Below are positions 1 to 8,145 of a stretch of DNA of 64,000 nucleotides, one piece after another; within the stretch, counting starts at the first letter, position 1, and each line of letters opens with the position of its first letter. Source of the stretch: ZC4RG25 sp023428365 (GTDB lineage Bacteria > Pseudomonadota > Alphaproteobacteria > Rhizobiales > Hyphomicrobiaceae); NCBI GenBank assembly GCA_050283925.1, contig JBNOAI010000007.1, positions 1-64,000 of the forward strand, in the 5' to 3' direction. The position numbers were made by a program, and so were the translations under genes. The notes under the pieces were generated by a model. That model worked only from the letters and a program-made list of their open reading frames with translations, was not told the DNA's origin and ran no database searches.

Positions 1-66
1 ATGCTCGCCGAGCAGCATCGCAAACGGGCCGCTCCTGGATCTGCATCGCATTGAGCAGAGCATCGT

Positions 67-500
67 ATGAAAGCCCTCTGCTGGCATGGAACAGGCGGTG
101 TCCGTTGCGAAACGGTGCCCTTAGGCAACGAAACCATAGCGACGTGGTGGAGGTGGGGGCAAACAACAAGTCTCTCACATTCGGCGACCGCGTCGTTGTG
201 CCGTTCACGATTTCAAGTGGGGAGTGCTTCTTCTGTCAACGTGGGCATTATTCTGCTTCGAGCGCTCCAATCCGGATCCTGCAAAGGTTGCCAAGCTCTG
301 GGGGCACTCGCCGGCGGGCTCTTCGAATAGCTGGGCGGTTATTCAGGCGGACAGGGGAATACCTGCGTGTCCTGTTCGCGGATGTAGGTCCGATCAAAGA
401 TCCGTTGCATCTGAGCGATAACCAAGTTCTGTTCTTGTCGGATATTTTTCCTACGGGCTACATGGCCACTGAGTATTGTGACATTCAGCAGGAGGTCCCA
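67..500 (+). pseudogene. Decayed zinc-dependent alcohol/formaldehyde dehydrogenase (FdhA/class III-like)
   Basis: Remnant of a medium-chain zinc alcohol dehydrogenase. From position 67 one frame gives MKALCWHGTGGVRCETVP, the usual N-terminus of glutathione-type zinc dehydrogenases. The frame then jumps, with about 45 family residues missing (including the first zinc site), to a part reading VVEVG, GDRVVVPFTIS, GECFFCQRG. A second frame carries AKLWGHSPAG, and a third EYLRVLFADVGPIK and QVLFLSDIFPTGYM. Family members have all these blocks in one frame of about 380 residues. Here they are spread over three frames, and the NAD-binding half is absent after about 500. The gene is therefore broken by a deletion and at least two frameshifts. 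Identification is by recalled family motifs; extent at the 3' end is approximate. Confidence 0.8.
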
Positions 501-1026
501 TTGGACAGTTTGCGAAAACCGGCAAAGTCGGGCTGGGCGAACTCACCATTGCCGGCCGCGATGGCAAGTGGCGGTGGCGCCGCTGCAGGATGGGTTGATG
601 CTGGAGATGCTGCGTTATACCAACGAGCTAAGAATCCGGTCGAGTTTGTCGTTTCGATGATCAGCGGATCGAGCTGCGTCGCAGCCGACGCGATTTCCCA
701 AGTATAGCGCAGCCAGCGAATGCGTGCCGTCGGGCACAAAGCCGACGATCGGGAACGTCTAGCGCTGGATGCGTTTGACTTTGATCCAGCTATCGCTGCG
801 TCCCGAGCGCTAGGGCGAATCCGCCAGTTTGCTGACGATCCCCTCGAGGCCCATCTGGCTATCAGGTTCGGTCCCAACCGCATCAAAACACGCGTCCGCG
901 CCACGGGGCCGTTGATGCGATAGCCGTGAGAATGGGCAACTGTATGGTCAATCAGTCATATGAAGGTAGGTAGATGTGTAGGTAAACTCAGATCTTCCCG
1001 AAAAATACAACAATATCAATGCGCGT
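501..1026. other. No gene recognised
   Basis: Between the decayed dehydrogenase and tRNA-Ser there are only short open frames on both strands with no recognisable motif. It may be further gene debris. No mobile-element end or terminator was seen. Confidence 0.5.
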
Positions 1027-1116
1027 TGGCGGAGGGGGAGGGATTCGAACCCTCGAGACGGTTGCCCGCCTACACGCGTTCCAGGCGTGCGCCTTCAACC
1101 ACTCGGCCACCCCTCC
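1027..1116 (-). tRNA. tRNA-Ser(GGA)
   Basis: Read on the minus strand this folds as a class II tRNA. The acceptor stem GGAGGGG pairs with CCCCTCC, the D arm begins GGCCGAGTGG, and the anticodon stem-loop is CACGC-CTGGAAC-GCGTG, giving anticodon GGA (serine UCC/UCU). A long variable arm follows, then the T arm GGTTCGAATCC. The discriminator base is G and the CCA end is encoded in the DNA. It is about 90 nt long, as expected for tRNA-Ser. Confidence 0.96.
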
Positions 1117-1303
1117 GCTCGCCGGCGCGACTATACTGATCGCCGACGCATGCGCAAGTCATCTGCGCGCGGGCGGCGCAATTGAGGTTCACGGGTTCGG
1201 CGCGCTGTTTCCATGGCCACCGTATGAGCACGATACACATCAAGTCTATCAATTGGTTATGGATTTTTCTTAAACTTGAGTGTGACCATAGAGGCGGGCG
1301 ACT

Positions 1304-2281
1304 TTACGAAGCGAAGCGGCGGGTTGCCGATATCAGCTCGTGAATGATGCCTGGCTCCGTCATGGCGTGCCCTGATGCGCCAGCGATTCGTATCTCGCCA
1401 CGCGGCCATGCCTTCTTCAGATCCCACGCGTTTTTCAGTGGCGTCACGACGTCGTAGCGACCGTGGATGATGATGCCCGGGATGTCGGCAATCCGATACG
1501 CATCATCGAGAAGCTGCCCGTCGCGGTTCATGAACCCGCCGTTGATGAAGTAGTGGCATTCGATGCGCGCGAACGCGATGGCGTAGCTATCATTGCCGAA
1601 GTGACGAATGCGGTCTTGATCGGGTTGCAGCGATAACGTCGTGCCTTCCCATATGCTCCACGCCTTGGCAGCGGCCAGTCGGACCTCGTAGTCTGGATGT
1701 GTCAGCCGGCGATGGTAGGCGCGCACCATATCTGACCGTTCGTCGTGGGGGATCAGCGCCTGATAATCCTCGAAGGCATCCGGATAAATCCAGCTGCAAC
1801 CCTCCTGGTAAAACCAGTCGATCTCGCTTTTACGCAGCAGGAAAATGCCACGCAGGATGAGTTCCGAGACGCACTCCGGATGTCTCTCCGCATAGGCCAG
1901 CGCAAGCGTCGATCCCCATGAGCCGCCGAGAAGCTGCCAGCGATCAATCCCGAGATGCACGCGAAGGCGTTCCATATCCTCGACGAGATCCCAGGTCGTA
2001 TTGTGTTCGAGAGACGCGTGCGGCGTCGACCGACCGCAGCCACGCTGATCGAACAGGATGATGCGATAGCGCGAGGGGTCGTGAAAGCGGCGCATGGTTG
2101 GGTTCGAGCCACCGCCCGGACCTCCATGGACCATCGCGACAGGCTTGCCGTGTGGATTGCCGCACTGCTCGAAATAGATTTCGTGGCCGCCCGACACCCG
2201 CAGTCGACCGGTAGAAAACGGTTCGATCGGTGCAAAGAGACTGTGGCGCGGTTCGTCGGCGGGCGTCTGATACAGTGTCAT
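1304..2281 (-). CDS. pip: Prolyl iminopeptidase (peptidase family S33)
   Basis: Cytoplasmic alpha/beta-hydrolase that removes N-terminal proline from peptides. The 325-residue length is normal for bacterial proline iminopeptidase. The oxyanion motif HGGPGGG lies at about residues 52-58, followed by the DQRGCGRS strand. The nucleophile elbow GGSWGS places the catalytic Ser at 121. A C-terminal HGRYDVVTP (Asp) and GASGH (His) complete the triad. It lies 51 bp downstream of the symporter gene on the same strand and could be read through from it, though no functional link is evident. Family assignment is firm; substrate preference is inferred from the family. Confidence 0.92.
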   Translation of the reverse strand: MTLYQTPADEPRHSLFAPIEPFSTGRLRVSGGHEIYFEQCGNPHGKPVAMVHGGPGGGSNPTMRRFHDPSRYRIILFDQRGCGRSTPHASLEHNTTWDLVEDMERLRVHLGIDRWQLLGGSWGSTLALAYAERHPECVSELILRGIFLLRKSEIDWFYQEGCSWIYPDAFEDYQALIPHDERSDMVRAYHRRLTHPDYEVRLAAAKAWSIWEGTTLSLQPDQDRIRHFGNDSYAIAFARIECHYFINGGFMNRDGQLLDDAYRIADIPGIIIHGRYDVVTPLKNAWDLKKAWPRGEIRIAGASGHAMTEPGIIHELISATRRFAS

Positions 2282-2332
2282 GGAAGAGGGCGATCTCCCG
2301 CTTGATCCCAGGTGAGGCGTGTGGCGATCAGC

Positions 2333-4168
2333 CTACAAAGGACGCTGCCTCTGCTTCAAGCGCAAGAGACGCATTTCACGGTCGTGAACGGTCTCGCCTC
2401 CCGGAAACCGCATCTCCCGAAGGATCTCCAGCGCATGCCGCGACGGCGAAGGAGCCATCAGGCTGGCGACAATCGTGGCAATGAACCCGGCTGGAATTCC
2501 GAACGCGCCCGCGAGCGTGCTGTGCAGGCCCAGCCAGGAGGCCTCGCCGGCGACAATCGCAAGCACGGCGACGGTGAAGCCGGTGCTCATGCCAACAAGA
2601 ACGCCGAAGGCATTAATGCGTTTCGACCAGATCGACAGGGTGATGATCGGGAACAGCGTCGAGCCCGATAGAGCGATGGCCCACAATAGGAGTTGAAGCG
2701 GGTCGGCCGGAGCGATCAGTGCCAGCCAGCAGCCGATGATCGCAGCGATCGCGATGGAGCCTCGCGCCGCGATGAGCCGTAGCCGGTCGGGCGCAGGTTC
2801 CCATTTCAATCCGTTGACGACGTCTTCCGATAGAACGGTGCCAAGCGCGAGAGATGACATGCTGGCAGCAGCGACCGCGACTGCGACCGCGCCCGCCAAC
2901 GCCAAGTAGACGACCACCACCGGATATCCGGACGCAATCGGCAACGCGAACAGCACTGCGTCCCGACTGATGCTGAAACTGCTCAATGGAAGCCGGGGGA
3001 TTTGTCCCTGGACGCTGGCCAGGCCCGCCGCTTCGAGCGCGCGAAACCACGACGGAAGCTGAGATGCGTTGAGGCCGACGAGTGTGTCCATGACAATGTC
3101 GCGCATGAACACGGCGACCGAAGACACGATCAGCATGATCATGCCGAGGATGAAGACGCCCCACCCCAGTGACTTGCGTGTCGCGTAGACGCTGGGCGTT
3201 GTACCCGCGCGTGGCAGCAGCCACGGCGCAACCGCGATGCCAGCCATGAGTGTCAGGCTGGCGATGATGAAGCTCATCGATCCGACGCTGCCGAATGGCT
3301 CAGAGAACCGATGCACGATGGGTTCGAGGTCCGATCCCGCAAGATTGAATGCGAACGGCGACAGTTCCGGGATTGGCAGGCCTTGTTGACGCTCGAGACG
3401 ATCGAGCACCCGCATGACCGGCCCATGACTGAGCGGCGCGAACGGCAAATTGGTGATAGCCGTTGCGACCATGCCGACCGGCACAGTCAGCGCCATCAGC
3501 ATTGCGATGCTTTGCGATGTGTTCGCCCAACTGGCTGACCGCATGCCACCACCAATGGTGGCGCCGGTGATGGCCAGGATCAGAATTAAGGCGACGATTC
3601 CTTCCGACTGACCGGAGAGCCGCGCGCCTGCGAAGATGCCCATGCGGAATTCCGCGGCGATGACCAGCAGCATCGGCACGGAGATCATGGCGGCCGCAGC
3701 GACGCGGACGGTGCGGCTTTCAAACCGCCTGCCGAGGTAGCTCGGAACGGTGAATGCCCCGAATTTACGCAGGAATGGGGCGACAAGGACCGACATCACG
3801 ACGAGGCCGCCGGTAAGGCCGATGACGATGCACCAAGCGTCGAAGCCGTTGAGGAAGAACAGCCCGGTTCCAGCAACGACACCGGTTGCGCCGACGGCTG
3901 TCACTGCGACCACCAATCCGTTGAACACCGGCGGCACGCGGCGGCCGCTGGCGAAAAAGTCGAAGGGGTCGCGCGTCGAGGCCGATAGTCCGACTGCCGT
4001 ATAGAGCACGAGCGGGCCGAGCAGCATCGTATTGCGGATCAGGTTGTCGGATGCGCCGAGCTGTTCAAGAATTAACAGGACCAGGACAAGCGCGGCGAAC
4101 CCGCTGGCAAAGATGCTGAAGTAGGTTCCGAGCCTTGGATTGACGACACGTGTGCGTGAAAGGGGCAT
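2333..4168 (-). CDS. Sodium:solute symporter, large subunit (VC_2705-type SSS family)
   Basis: Polytopic inner-membrane secondary transporter of the sodium:solute symporter family, the subfamily found beside a DUF4212 small subunit. Many hydrophobic helices are visible, with the family-like segment TVPSYLGRRFESRTVRVAAA in the first third. I start it at MPLSRTRV (611 aa). The open frame reaches 90 codons further upstream, but that part overlaps the DUF4212 gene, is Arg/Pro rich and has no membrane character. The small subunit ends 53 bp upstream on the same strand, so the two form an operon. Related pairs sit next to acetyl-CoA synthetase genes and are thought to take up acetate or similar acids; the substrate here is not shown by the sequence. 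Confidence 0.88.
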   Translation of the reverse strand: MPLSRTRVVNPRLGTYFSIFASGFAALVLVLLILEQLGASDNLIRNTMLLGPLVLYTAVGLSASTRDPFDFFASGRRVPPVFNGLVVAVTAVGATGVVAGTGLFFLNGFDAWCIVIGLTGGLVVMSVLVAPFLRKFGAFTVPSYLGRRFESRTVRVAAAAMISVPMLLVIAAEFRMGIFAGARLSGQSEGIVALILILAITGATIGGGMRSASWANTSQSIAMLMALTVPVGMVATAITNLPFAPLSHGPVMRVLDRLERQQGLPIPELSPFAFNLAGSDLEPIVHRFSEPFGSVGSMSFIIASLTLMAGIAVAPWLLPRAGTTPSVYATRKSLGWGVFILGMIMLIVSSVAVFMRDIVMDTLVGLNASQLPSWFRALEAAGLASVQGQIPRLPLSSFSISRDAVLFALPIASGYPVVVVYLALAGAVAVAVAAASMSSLALGTVLSEDVVNGLKWEPAPDRLRLIAARGSIAIAAIIGCWLALIAPADPLQLLLWAIALSGSTLFPIITLSIWSKRINAFGVLVGMSTGFTVAVLAIVAGEASWLGLHSTLAGAFGIPAGFIATIVASLMAPSPSRHALEILREMRFPGGETVHDREMRLLRLKQRQRPL

Positions 4169-4221
4169 GGCGGGGCTCGGGACGGCTTTGCTGGCAGAAT
4201 TGGCAGGTGGCGGCGGACGTT

Positions 4222-4482
4222 TCAGACCTGCTCGTTGCTGCCGTGCCAGTGGTCGATGGCGTCCTGTCGGTTGACGAATGATGCAACCGTCACGACAGCG
4301 ATCAGGATCAGCCCATGGCCAACCAGAAAGTAGCCAAGAGGAAAGCTCAGGAACCTGTTGGAATTCAACCTGTCCGCGTAGAGCGGCAAGACAATGACGG
4401 CGAGCAGATACGGCAAGAGGCTGGCAAGCATTTGCCACTTGGTATGCCGCCAGTATGGCTTGCGTTCGCGACGCTCGATCAT
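4222..4482 (-). CDS. DUF4212 protein, small subunit of sodium:solute symporter
   Basis: An 86-residue membrane protein with two predicted transmembrane helices (about residues 18-37 and 47-67) separated by a short loop containing RFLSFPLGYF. The charged N-terminus ERRERKPYWRHTKW is typical of DUF4212 (Na_symport_sm). The family is found directly upstream of VC_2705-type symporters, as here, and is regarded as the accessory subunit. A GGGGA ribosome-binding site precedes the ATG at a sensible distance. It is the first gene of the minus-strand symporter operon and is divergent from a response regulator, which is the likely controller. Confidence 0.9.
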   Translation of the reverse strand: MIERRERKPYWRHTKWQMLASLLPYLLAVIVLPLYADRLNSNRFLSFPLGYFLVGHGLILIAVVTVASFVNRQDAIDHWHGSNEQV

Positions 4483-4773
4483 TGATACGGTCCCCCTTAT
4501 ATACCTAACATCGACGATTCAGGCGTGAGCATCCAGCTCAATCCTGTACAACTTGGCTTCGCCAAAGCCGGCAGCCGAATGTTTCAGTTCTCATAAGTCT
4601 TTGGAGGTAGGGCGAAAAAGTTCTATTCCATCAAATGTCAAGGATACCCTTGCGTTTGCATTCGTCAGCTTGCTTAAATCGCGAACAGAACGATTTCGTG
4701 GCGACCACTCGAGCAGGCGCCCTTCGCGCCGGCGGGTCAGATATACCGCCGATCCCTATGTGAGGACAGGCAT
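4483..4773. promoter_or_regulatory. Divergent intergenic region between symporter and response regulator
   Basis: About 290 bp separate the start codons of the two divergent units, so promoters for both must lie here. I see no clear -35/-10 pair or strong palindrome. The AT-rich stretch around 4490-4510 next to the symporter start, and a GAGGACAGG ribosome-binding site before the regulator ATG, are the only distinct elements. Confidence 0.45.
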
Positions 4774-5430
4774 ATGGCTGCCACCAGAATCATGATTGTT
4801 GATGATCATCCCTTATTCCGAAAGGCCCTTCATCAGGCCCTTGAGGCGTCGTTAGATGCCGCGGAGGTTGTGGAGACCGGCTCGCTCGATGAGCTCAATG
4901 CCAAACTGGCGGAAAACAGCGCGATTGATTTGATCCTGCTGGATCTGTCCATGCCGGGCGTACAGGGACTGTCGGGGCTGCTCTTCCTGAGGGCTCAGTA
5001 TCCGGAAATTCCGGTGATGATCGTATCGGCCAGCGAAGACCAGGATACGATCCGAGGAGCAATCGGGTTCGGCGCTTCCGGGTTCGTGCCCAAGTCACAG
5101 CCGGTCGAGGTGATCCGCGCCGCGGTGCGCCGTGTTCTCGATGGCGAGATCTGGGTGCCGCCTGATGTCGACCTTGCCGCGCAGGGCAAGGATGCCAGCG
5201 AGTTGATGGCACGGCTGTCGACACTCACGCCGCAGCAGGTTCGCGTCCTCATGATGCTGGGAGAGGGGCTTCTCAACAAGCAGATCGCGTTCCGGCTGAA
5301 CGTCTCGGAAGCCACGATCAAGGCGCATGTCTCGGCGATCCTCCAGAAGCTGGGAGTGGATAGCCGCACGCAGGCCGTCATTGCCATCAACAAGATCGAT
5401 AGTGGCGACTGGCAGCGGATCGCCAACTGA
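4774..5430 (+). CDS. LuxR/NarL-family two-component response regulator
   Basis: A 218-residue response regulator. The N-terminal receiver domain (about 4-125) has the acidic pair IVDDH, the phosphorylation site LILLDLSMPG with Asp57, and a conserved Lys in FVPKS. A NarL/LuxR helix-turn-helix fills residues 145-210: LTPQQVRVLMMLGEGL, NKQIAFRLNVSEATIKAHV, LQKLGV. No histidine kinase is adjacent, so the partner is unknown. Similar regulators (AgmR/ExaE class) control oxidation or uptake of alcohols and organic acids. Divergent placement from the symporter suggests that it controls that operon, which is inference. It has a GAGGA-type ribosome-binding site. Confidence 0.92.
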   Translation: MAATRIMIVDDHPLFRKALHQALEASLDAAEVVETGSLDELNAKLAENSAIDLILLDLSMPGVQGLSGLLFLRAQYPEIPVMIVSASEDQDTIRGAIGFGASGFVPKSQPVEVIRAAVRRVLDGEIWVPPDVDLAAQGKDASELMARLSTLTPQQVRVLMMLGEGLLNKQIAFRLNVSEATIKAHVSAILQKLGVDSRTQAVIAINKIDSGDWQRIAN

Positions 5431-5437
5431 CCGGTCA

Positions 5438-5468
5438 TCCCGCTGCACACCGGAAGCATGCAGCGGGA
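5438..5468. terminator. Bidirectional stem-loop between convergent genes
   Basis: A perfect 10-bp inverted repeat, TCCCGCTGCA ... TGCAGCGGGA, with an 11-nt loop sits 7 bp after the response regulator stop and 10 bp before the DUF305 stop. The genes converge here, so it probably ends both transcripts. No T-tract follows. Confidence 0.65.
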
Positions 5469-5478
5469 CAGCGCGCAG

Positions 5479-5865
5479 TTACTTCGCGTTCTTCGTCTGC
5501 CACTCCTTCATCCAGGCGATTTCCTTGTCTTGGGCTTGGATGATTTCCTCGGCGAGCTTCCGCACGCCGGGATCTTTGCCGAACTTGATAACCACATTCG
5601 CCATGTCGATCGCGCCTTGGTGATGCGCGATCATGCCGGCGATGAAGTCGCGATCGGCATCACCCGTGAACGGGATGTCCATTGCCGTGTGCATTTTGTC
5701 GTTCGCAGCCTGGTACGCGGCAGTGGAGGCGCTGCTGTCAGCGCCTGTATGGTTCTTATGGGCCTCATGCCCGCTCTTGGGCGCTGGATGACCTGAATGC
5801 TGAGCGGTTGCGACGGTCGCCAGGCCGGCAAGCGCCACAGAGGCGATGAGAAGTGTCATTTTCAT
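5479..5865 (-). CDS. DUF305 family exported protein
   Basis: A 128-residue exported protein. An N-terminal signal peptide (KMTLLIASVALAGLATVATA, cleavage about residue 21) is followed by a His-rich linker (HSGHPAPKSGHEAHKNH) and a DUF305 domain. The domain hallmark FIAGMIAHHQGAIDMA lies around residue 76. DUF305 proteins are ferritin-like helical bundles, and some, such as CopM, bind copper or silver in the periplasm. The His-rich linker fits metal binding. It lies downstream of, and co-oriented with, the small Cys/His-rich protein at 5955-6284, suggesting a metal-handling pair. The precise metal is not shown by the sequence. Confidence 0.88.
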   Translation of the reverse strand: MKMTLLIASVALAGLATVATAQHSGHPAPKSGHEAHKNHTGADSSASTAAYQAANDKMHTAMDIPFTGDADRDFIAGMIAHHQGAIDMANVVIKFGKDPGVRKLAEEIIQAQDKEIAWMKEWQTKNAK

Positions 5866-5954
5866 CGTGAGACAGTCCTTCTGAAATATCGAATATGGGG
5901 CGTGGCCTGCATCCTGGAACGCCGGCGGTAATCAATCCCCATGCAACTCTTATT

Positions 5955-6284
5955 TCAGGTGAAGGTCTTGGGCGGGCGATCCAGCCGGTAGACCGTGGAA
6001 CTTTCCGTGTCGTGTACAGGAGCGACCACGCCGCGCCACAGCGGATGTCCGGCGATTGTCGGATCTGGCAGCAATATCGCAACGCCGATGCAATGCATCA
6101 TGCAGGTGGCGTCAGTAACAGCCGACTTAGCGTGCCCCGCGCCGTCTTTGTGGCTGCCGCCCCCATGTGCATTATGCTGCACGTATTGAGCATGACACGG
6201 CTGTCCCGCCTGAAGATGCGGTACGGCCATGCTCAGGCAGCCCGCAAGCACGAATGCCATTGCGAGCAGTGCCCGGTAGGCCAT
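5955..6284 (-). CDS. Small Cys/His-rich exported protein, lipoprotein-like
   Basis: I do not recognise a named family. The 109-residue product starts at MAYRALL. A longer frame upstream overlaps the ggt1 3' end and looks non-coding. The first 26 residues form a signal sequence with a lipobox-like LAGC at 13-16, so Cys16 may be lipidated. The mature part has PCHAQYVQHNAHGG, SHKDGAGHAK and CMMHCIG (a CxxHC cluster), then a hydrophobic stretch and a C-terminus YRLDRPPKTFT. The Cys and His residues suggest binding of copper or another soft metal, as in DUF2946-like proteins. Its position 89 bp upstream of the DUF305 gene supports a shared role. Function is inferred only from composition and context. 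Confidence 0.6.
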   Translation of the reverse strand: MAYRALLAMAFVLAGCLSMAVPHLQAGQPCHAQYVQHNAHGGGSHKDGAGHAKSAVTDATCMMHCIGVAILLPDPTIAGHPLWRGVVAPVHDTESSTVYRLDRPPKTFT

Positions 6285-6390
6285 CGGTGGCGATAGAACG
6301 GCTATTGAAGGTCCGATCACGGGTTCGACGTCAGTTCGAGGATATCGCAACCGAATACCGCACGAGGGTATGGAGGAATCGTGGCGATTC

Positions 6391-8127
6391 CTACCAGCCC
6401 AGAGCGTACGATGCCCGCCGCGGATCAGCGCCTGCTGACAACAGCCCCGTATCCGGATCCTTGTGAATGATGCACATGGCGCCCGCCCGCCAGACGAACT
6501 GCGGCCACCACTGCGCATCGTGACCGCGCGACGACAGCTGATCTCCAAGCGATTGCGGCAACCGCGATTCCAGCGTCACGAGGCCGGGACGATAGGCGTG
6601 CGGTTCGAATGAATCCGGGAAGCTGTAGGTTGCAAACCGCGGCGCTTCGACGGCTTGCTGCAGGCCCATGCCGAATTCGCGGATATTCAAGAATGCCTGG
6701 AGCATCGCCTGGATTTGAACGTCGCCGCCGGGCGTGCCGAACGGTAGAAGTTCGCGCCCGCGCGGCCCCTTTCGACCCAAAGCCAAGGCGGGGCTGGGCG
6801 TCAGGCGCGGACGTTTGCCCGGAGCGACGACGGAGGCGTGATGCGGATCGGCCCAGTTCTGCGTCCCGCGCATCGAAGGCACGAGGCCCGTCCCAGGAAT
6901 GACCGGAGATTCGCTGGATGTGTCGCTCGGGGTGGCCGAAAACGCATTGCCGTGCTTATCGACCACGCAGACGTAGGATGTATCGAGCTGGCCACGTGAT
7001 GCTTCCGTCGCGATGACAGCTTCAGGCCGACTGCCATCACCCGCAGGCGGTAAACCTGGGTAGGCGCGATCGGGCCGAATGGCTGCCCGGCGATCAGCTG
7101 CATAAGCCTCCGACAAAAGACGGTCGAGCGGAACATCGACGAATTTGGGGTCGCCAAAGTAGCGTTCGCGGTCAGCGAAGGTCAGCTTCAGAGCTTCGAG
7201 CAGCACGTGCGTGTAGTCGGCCGAGTTGTGGCCAAGGCTTTTGACATCGATGCCCTCGACAATCTTGAGGACCTGCGCCAGGGCCGGGCCCTGACACCAG
7301 GGCTGGCACGTGAAGACGTTGTAGTCTTTGTAGCTAATGCTGACAGGTTTCTCGATATCGGCCTGGAAACCGGCCATGTCTTCCATCGTCAGCCAGCCGC
7401 CGTTCTTGGCGTGGTAGTCCGCGACAGTCGCCGCCAGATCGCCAGCGTAGAAGGCATCGCGTGCTGCTTTGAGGCCGGCCTTCCGGCCTTTGCCCGCATG
7501 CGCTTTTTCCTGATCGCACATGTATTGCAGGCTGCGTGCGAGATCCGACTGAACGAAGAGTTCGCCAGCACGCGGGGGGCGCCCGTTCGGGAGATAGATC
7601 TCCGCATTCGAAGACCATTGGCGGTAATCGGCTTCATGGGTCGCGATGATTTCCGCCATCAGCGGATACATGACGAAGCCGTCCCGCGCGAAACGGATGG
7701 CGGCAGCGGCAACATCCGAGAACGACATTGTCCCATAGTTTTCGAGAGCGGCGATCCATGCCGCCGGTGCAGCTGGTACCACGGTGCGCAGGAGCCCAGT
7801 GGGGATGTGCCCACCGTGGTTCTTGCGGAAAAACTCGGCTGATGCCGCTTTCGGCCATGTTCCGAGACCGGCGATGGAGACAACTTCGTCGCGCTCTGCG
7901 AGATAGATCAGTGTTGGCGCGACGCCAGCCACGTTGACGATGTCGCTCTGCAGAACACCGAGCGCAATTCCCGCTGCGACGCCCGCATCGACGGCATTGC
8001 CACCTGCCTCGAGGATGCTGAAAGCGGCGTGCGTTGCACCGTAGTGGCCAGCCACGGCCATATGGCGCTGCCCAGTGATCTCTGGACGATAGGAAGCAAT
8101 ACCGAAATCGGTGTTCGCTGTGTTCAT
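6391..8127 (-). CDS. Gamma-glutamyltransferase-fold Ntn hydrolase, paralogue 1
   Basis: A 578-residue N-terminal-nucleophile hydrolase made as a precursor that should self-cleave before Thr383 in LDTSYVCVVD. The N-terminal half carries GGNAVDAGVAAG, and the C-terminal half carries FGTPGGD (oxyanion glycines). No signal peptide is visible, unlike typical periplasmic GGT. The position of Arg114 of E. coli GGT reads AGLGTWP, and the Ser462-Ser463 position reads RPRLTPSPA, so the gamma-glutamyl carboxylate and amino contacts are absent. HpxW (oxamate amidohydrolase) is a better comparison than true GGT. It lies 18 bp after the TRAP permease on the same strand, so the transported compound is probably its substrate. 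Two paralogues lie at 18734 and 28031. Confidence 0.85.
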   Translation of the reverse strand: MNTANTDFGIASYRPEITGQRHMAVAGHYGATHAAFSILEAGGNAVDAGVAAGIALGVLQSDIVNVAGVAPTLIYLAERDEVVSIAGLGTWPKAASAEFFRKNHGGHIPTGLLRTVVPAAPAAWIAALENYGTMSFSDVAAAAIRFARDGFVMYPLMAEIIATHEADYRQWSSNAEIYLPNGRPPRAGELFVQSDLARSLQYMCDQEKAHAGKGRKAGLKAARDAFYAGDLAATVADYHAKNGGWLTMEDMAGFQADIEKPVSISYKDYNVFTCQPWCQGPALAQVLKIVEGIDVKSLGHNSADYTHVLLEALKLTFADRERYFGDPKFVDVPLDRLLSEAYAADRRAAIRPDRAYPGLPPAGDGSRPEAVIATEASRGQLDTSYVCVVDKHGNAFSATPSDTSSESPVIPGTGLVPSMRGTQNWADPHHASVVAPGKRPRLTPSPALALGRKGPRGRELLPFGTPGGDVQIQAMLQAFLNIREFGMGLQQAVEAPRFATYSFPDSFEPHAYRPGLVTLESRLPQSLGDQLSSRGHDAQWWPQFVWRAGAMCIIHKDPDTGLLSAGADPRRASYALGW

Positions 8128-8145
8128 GGTCGTTGCCTCAGTGCG

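Noticed and set aside
485..904. 139-codon minus-strand frame near the decayed dehydrogenase
   Set aside because: Ser/Ala/Arg-rich translation with no recognisable domain; overlaps gene debris on the other strand.
1019..1273. 84-codon plus-strand frame across tRNA-Ser
   Set aside because: It reads through a clear tRNA gene on the other strand.
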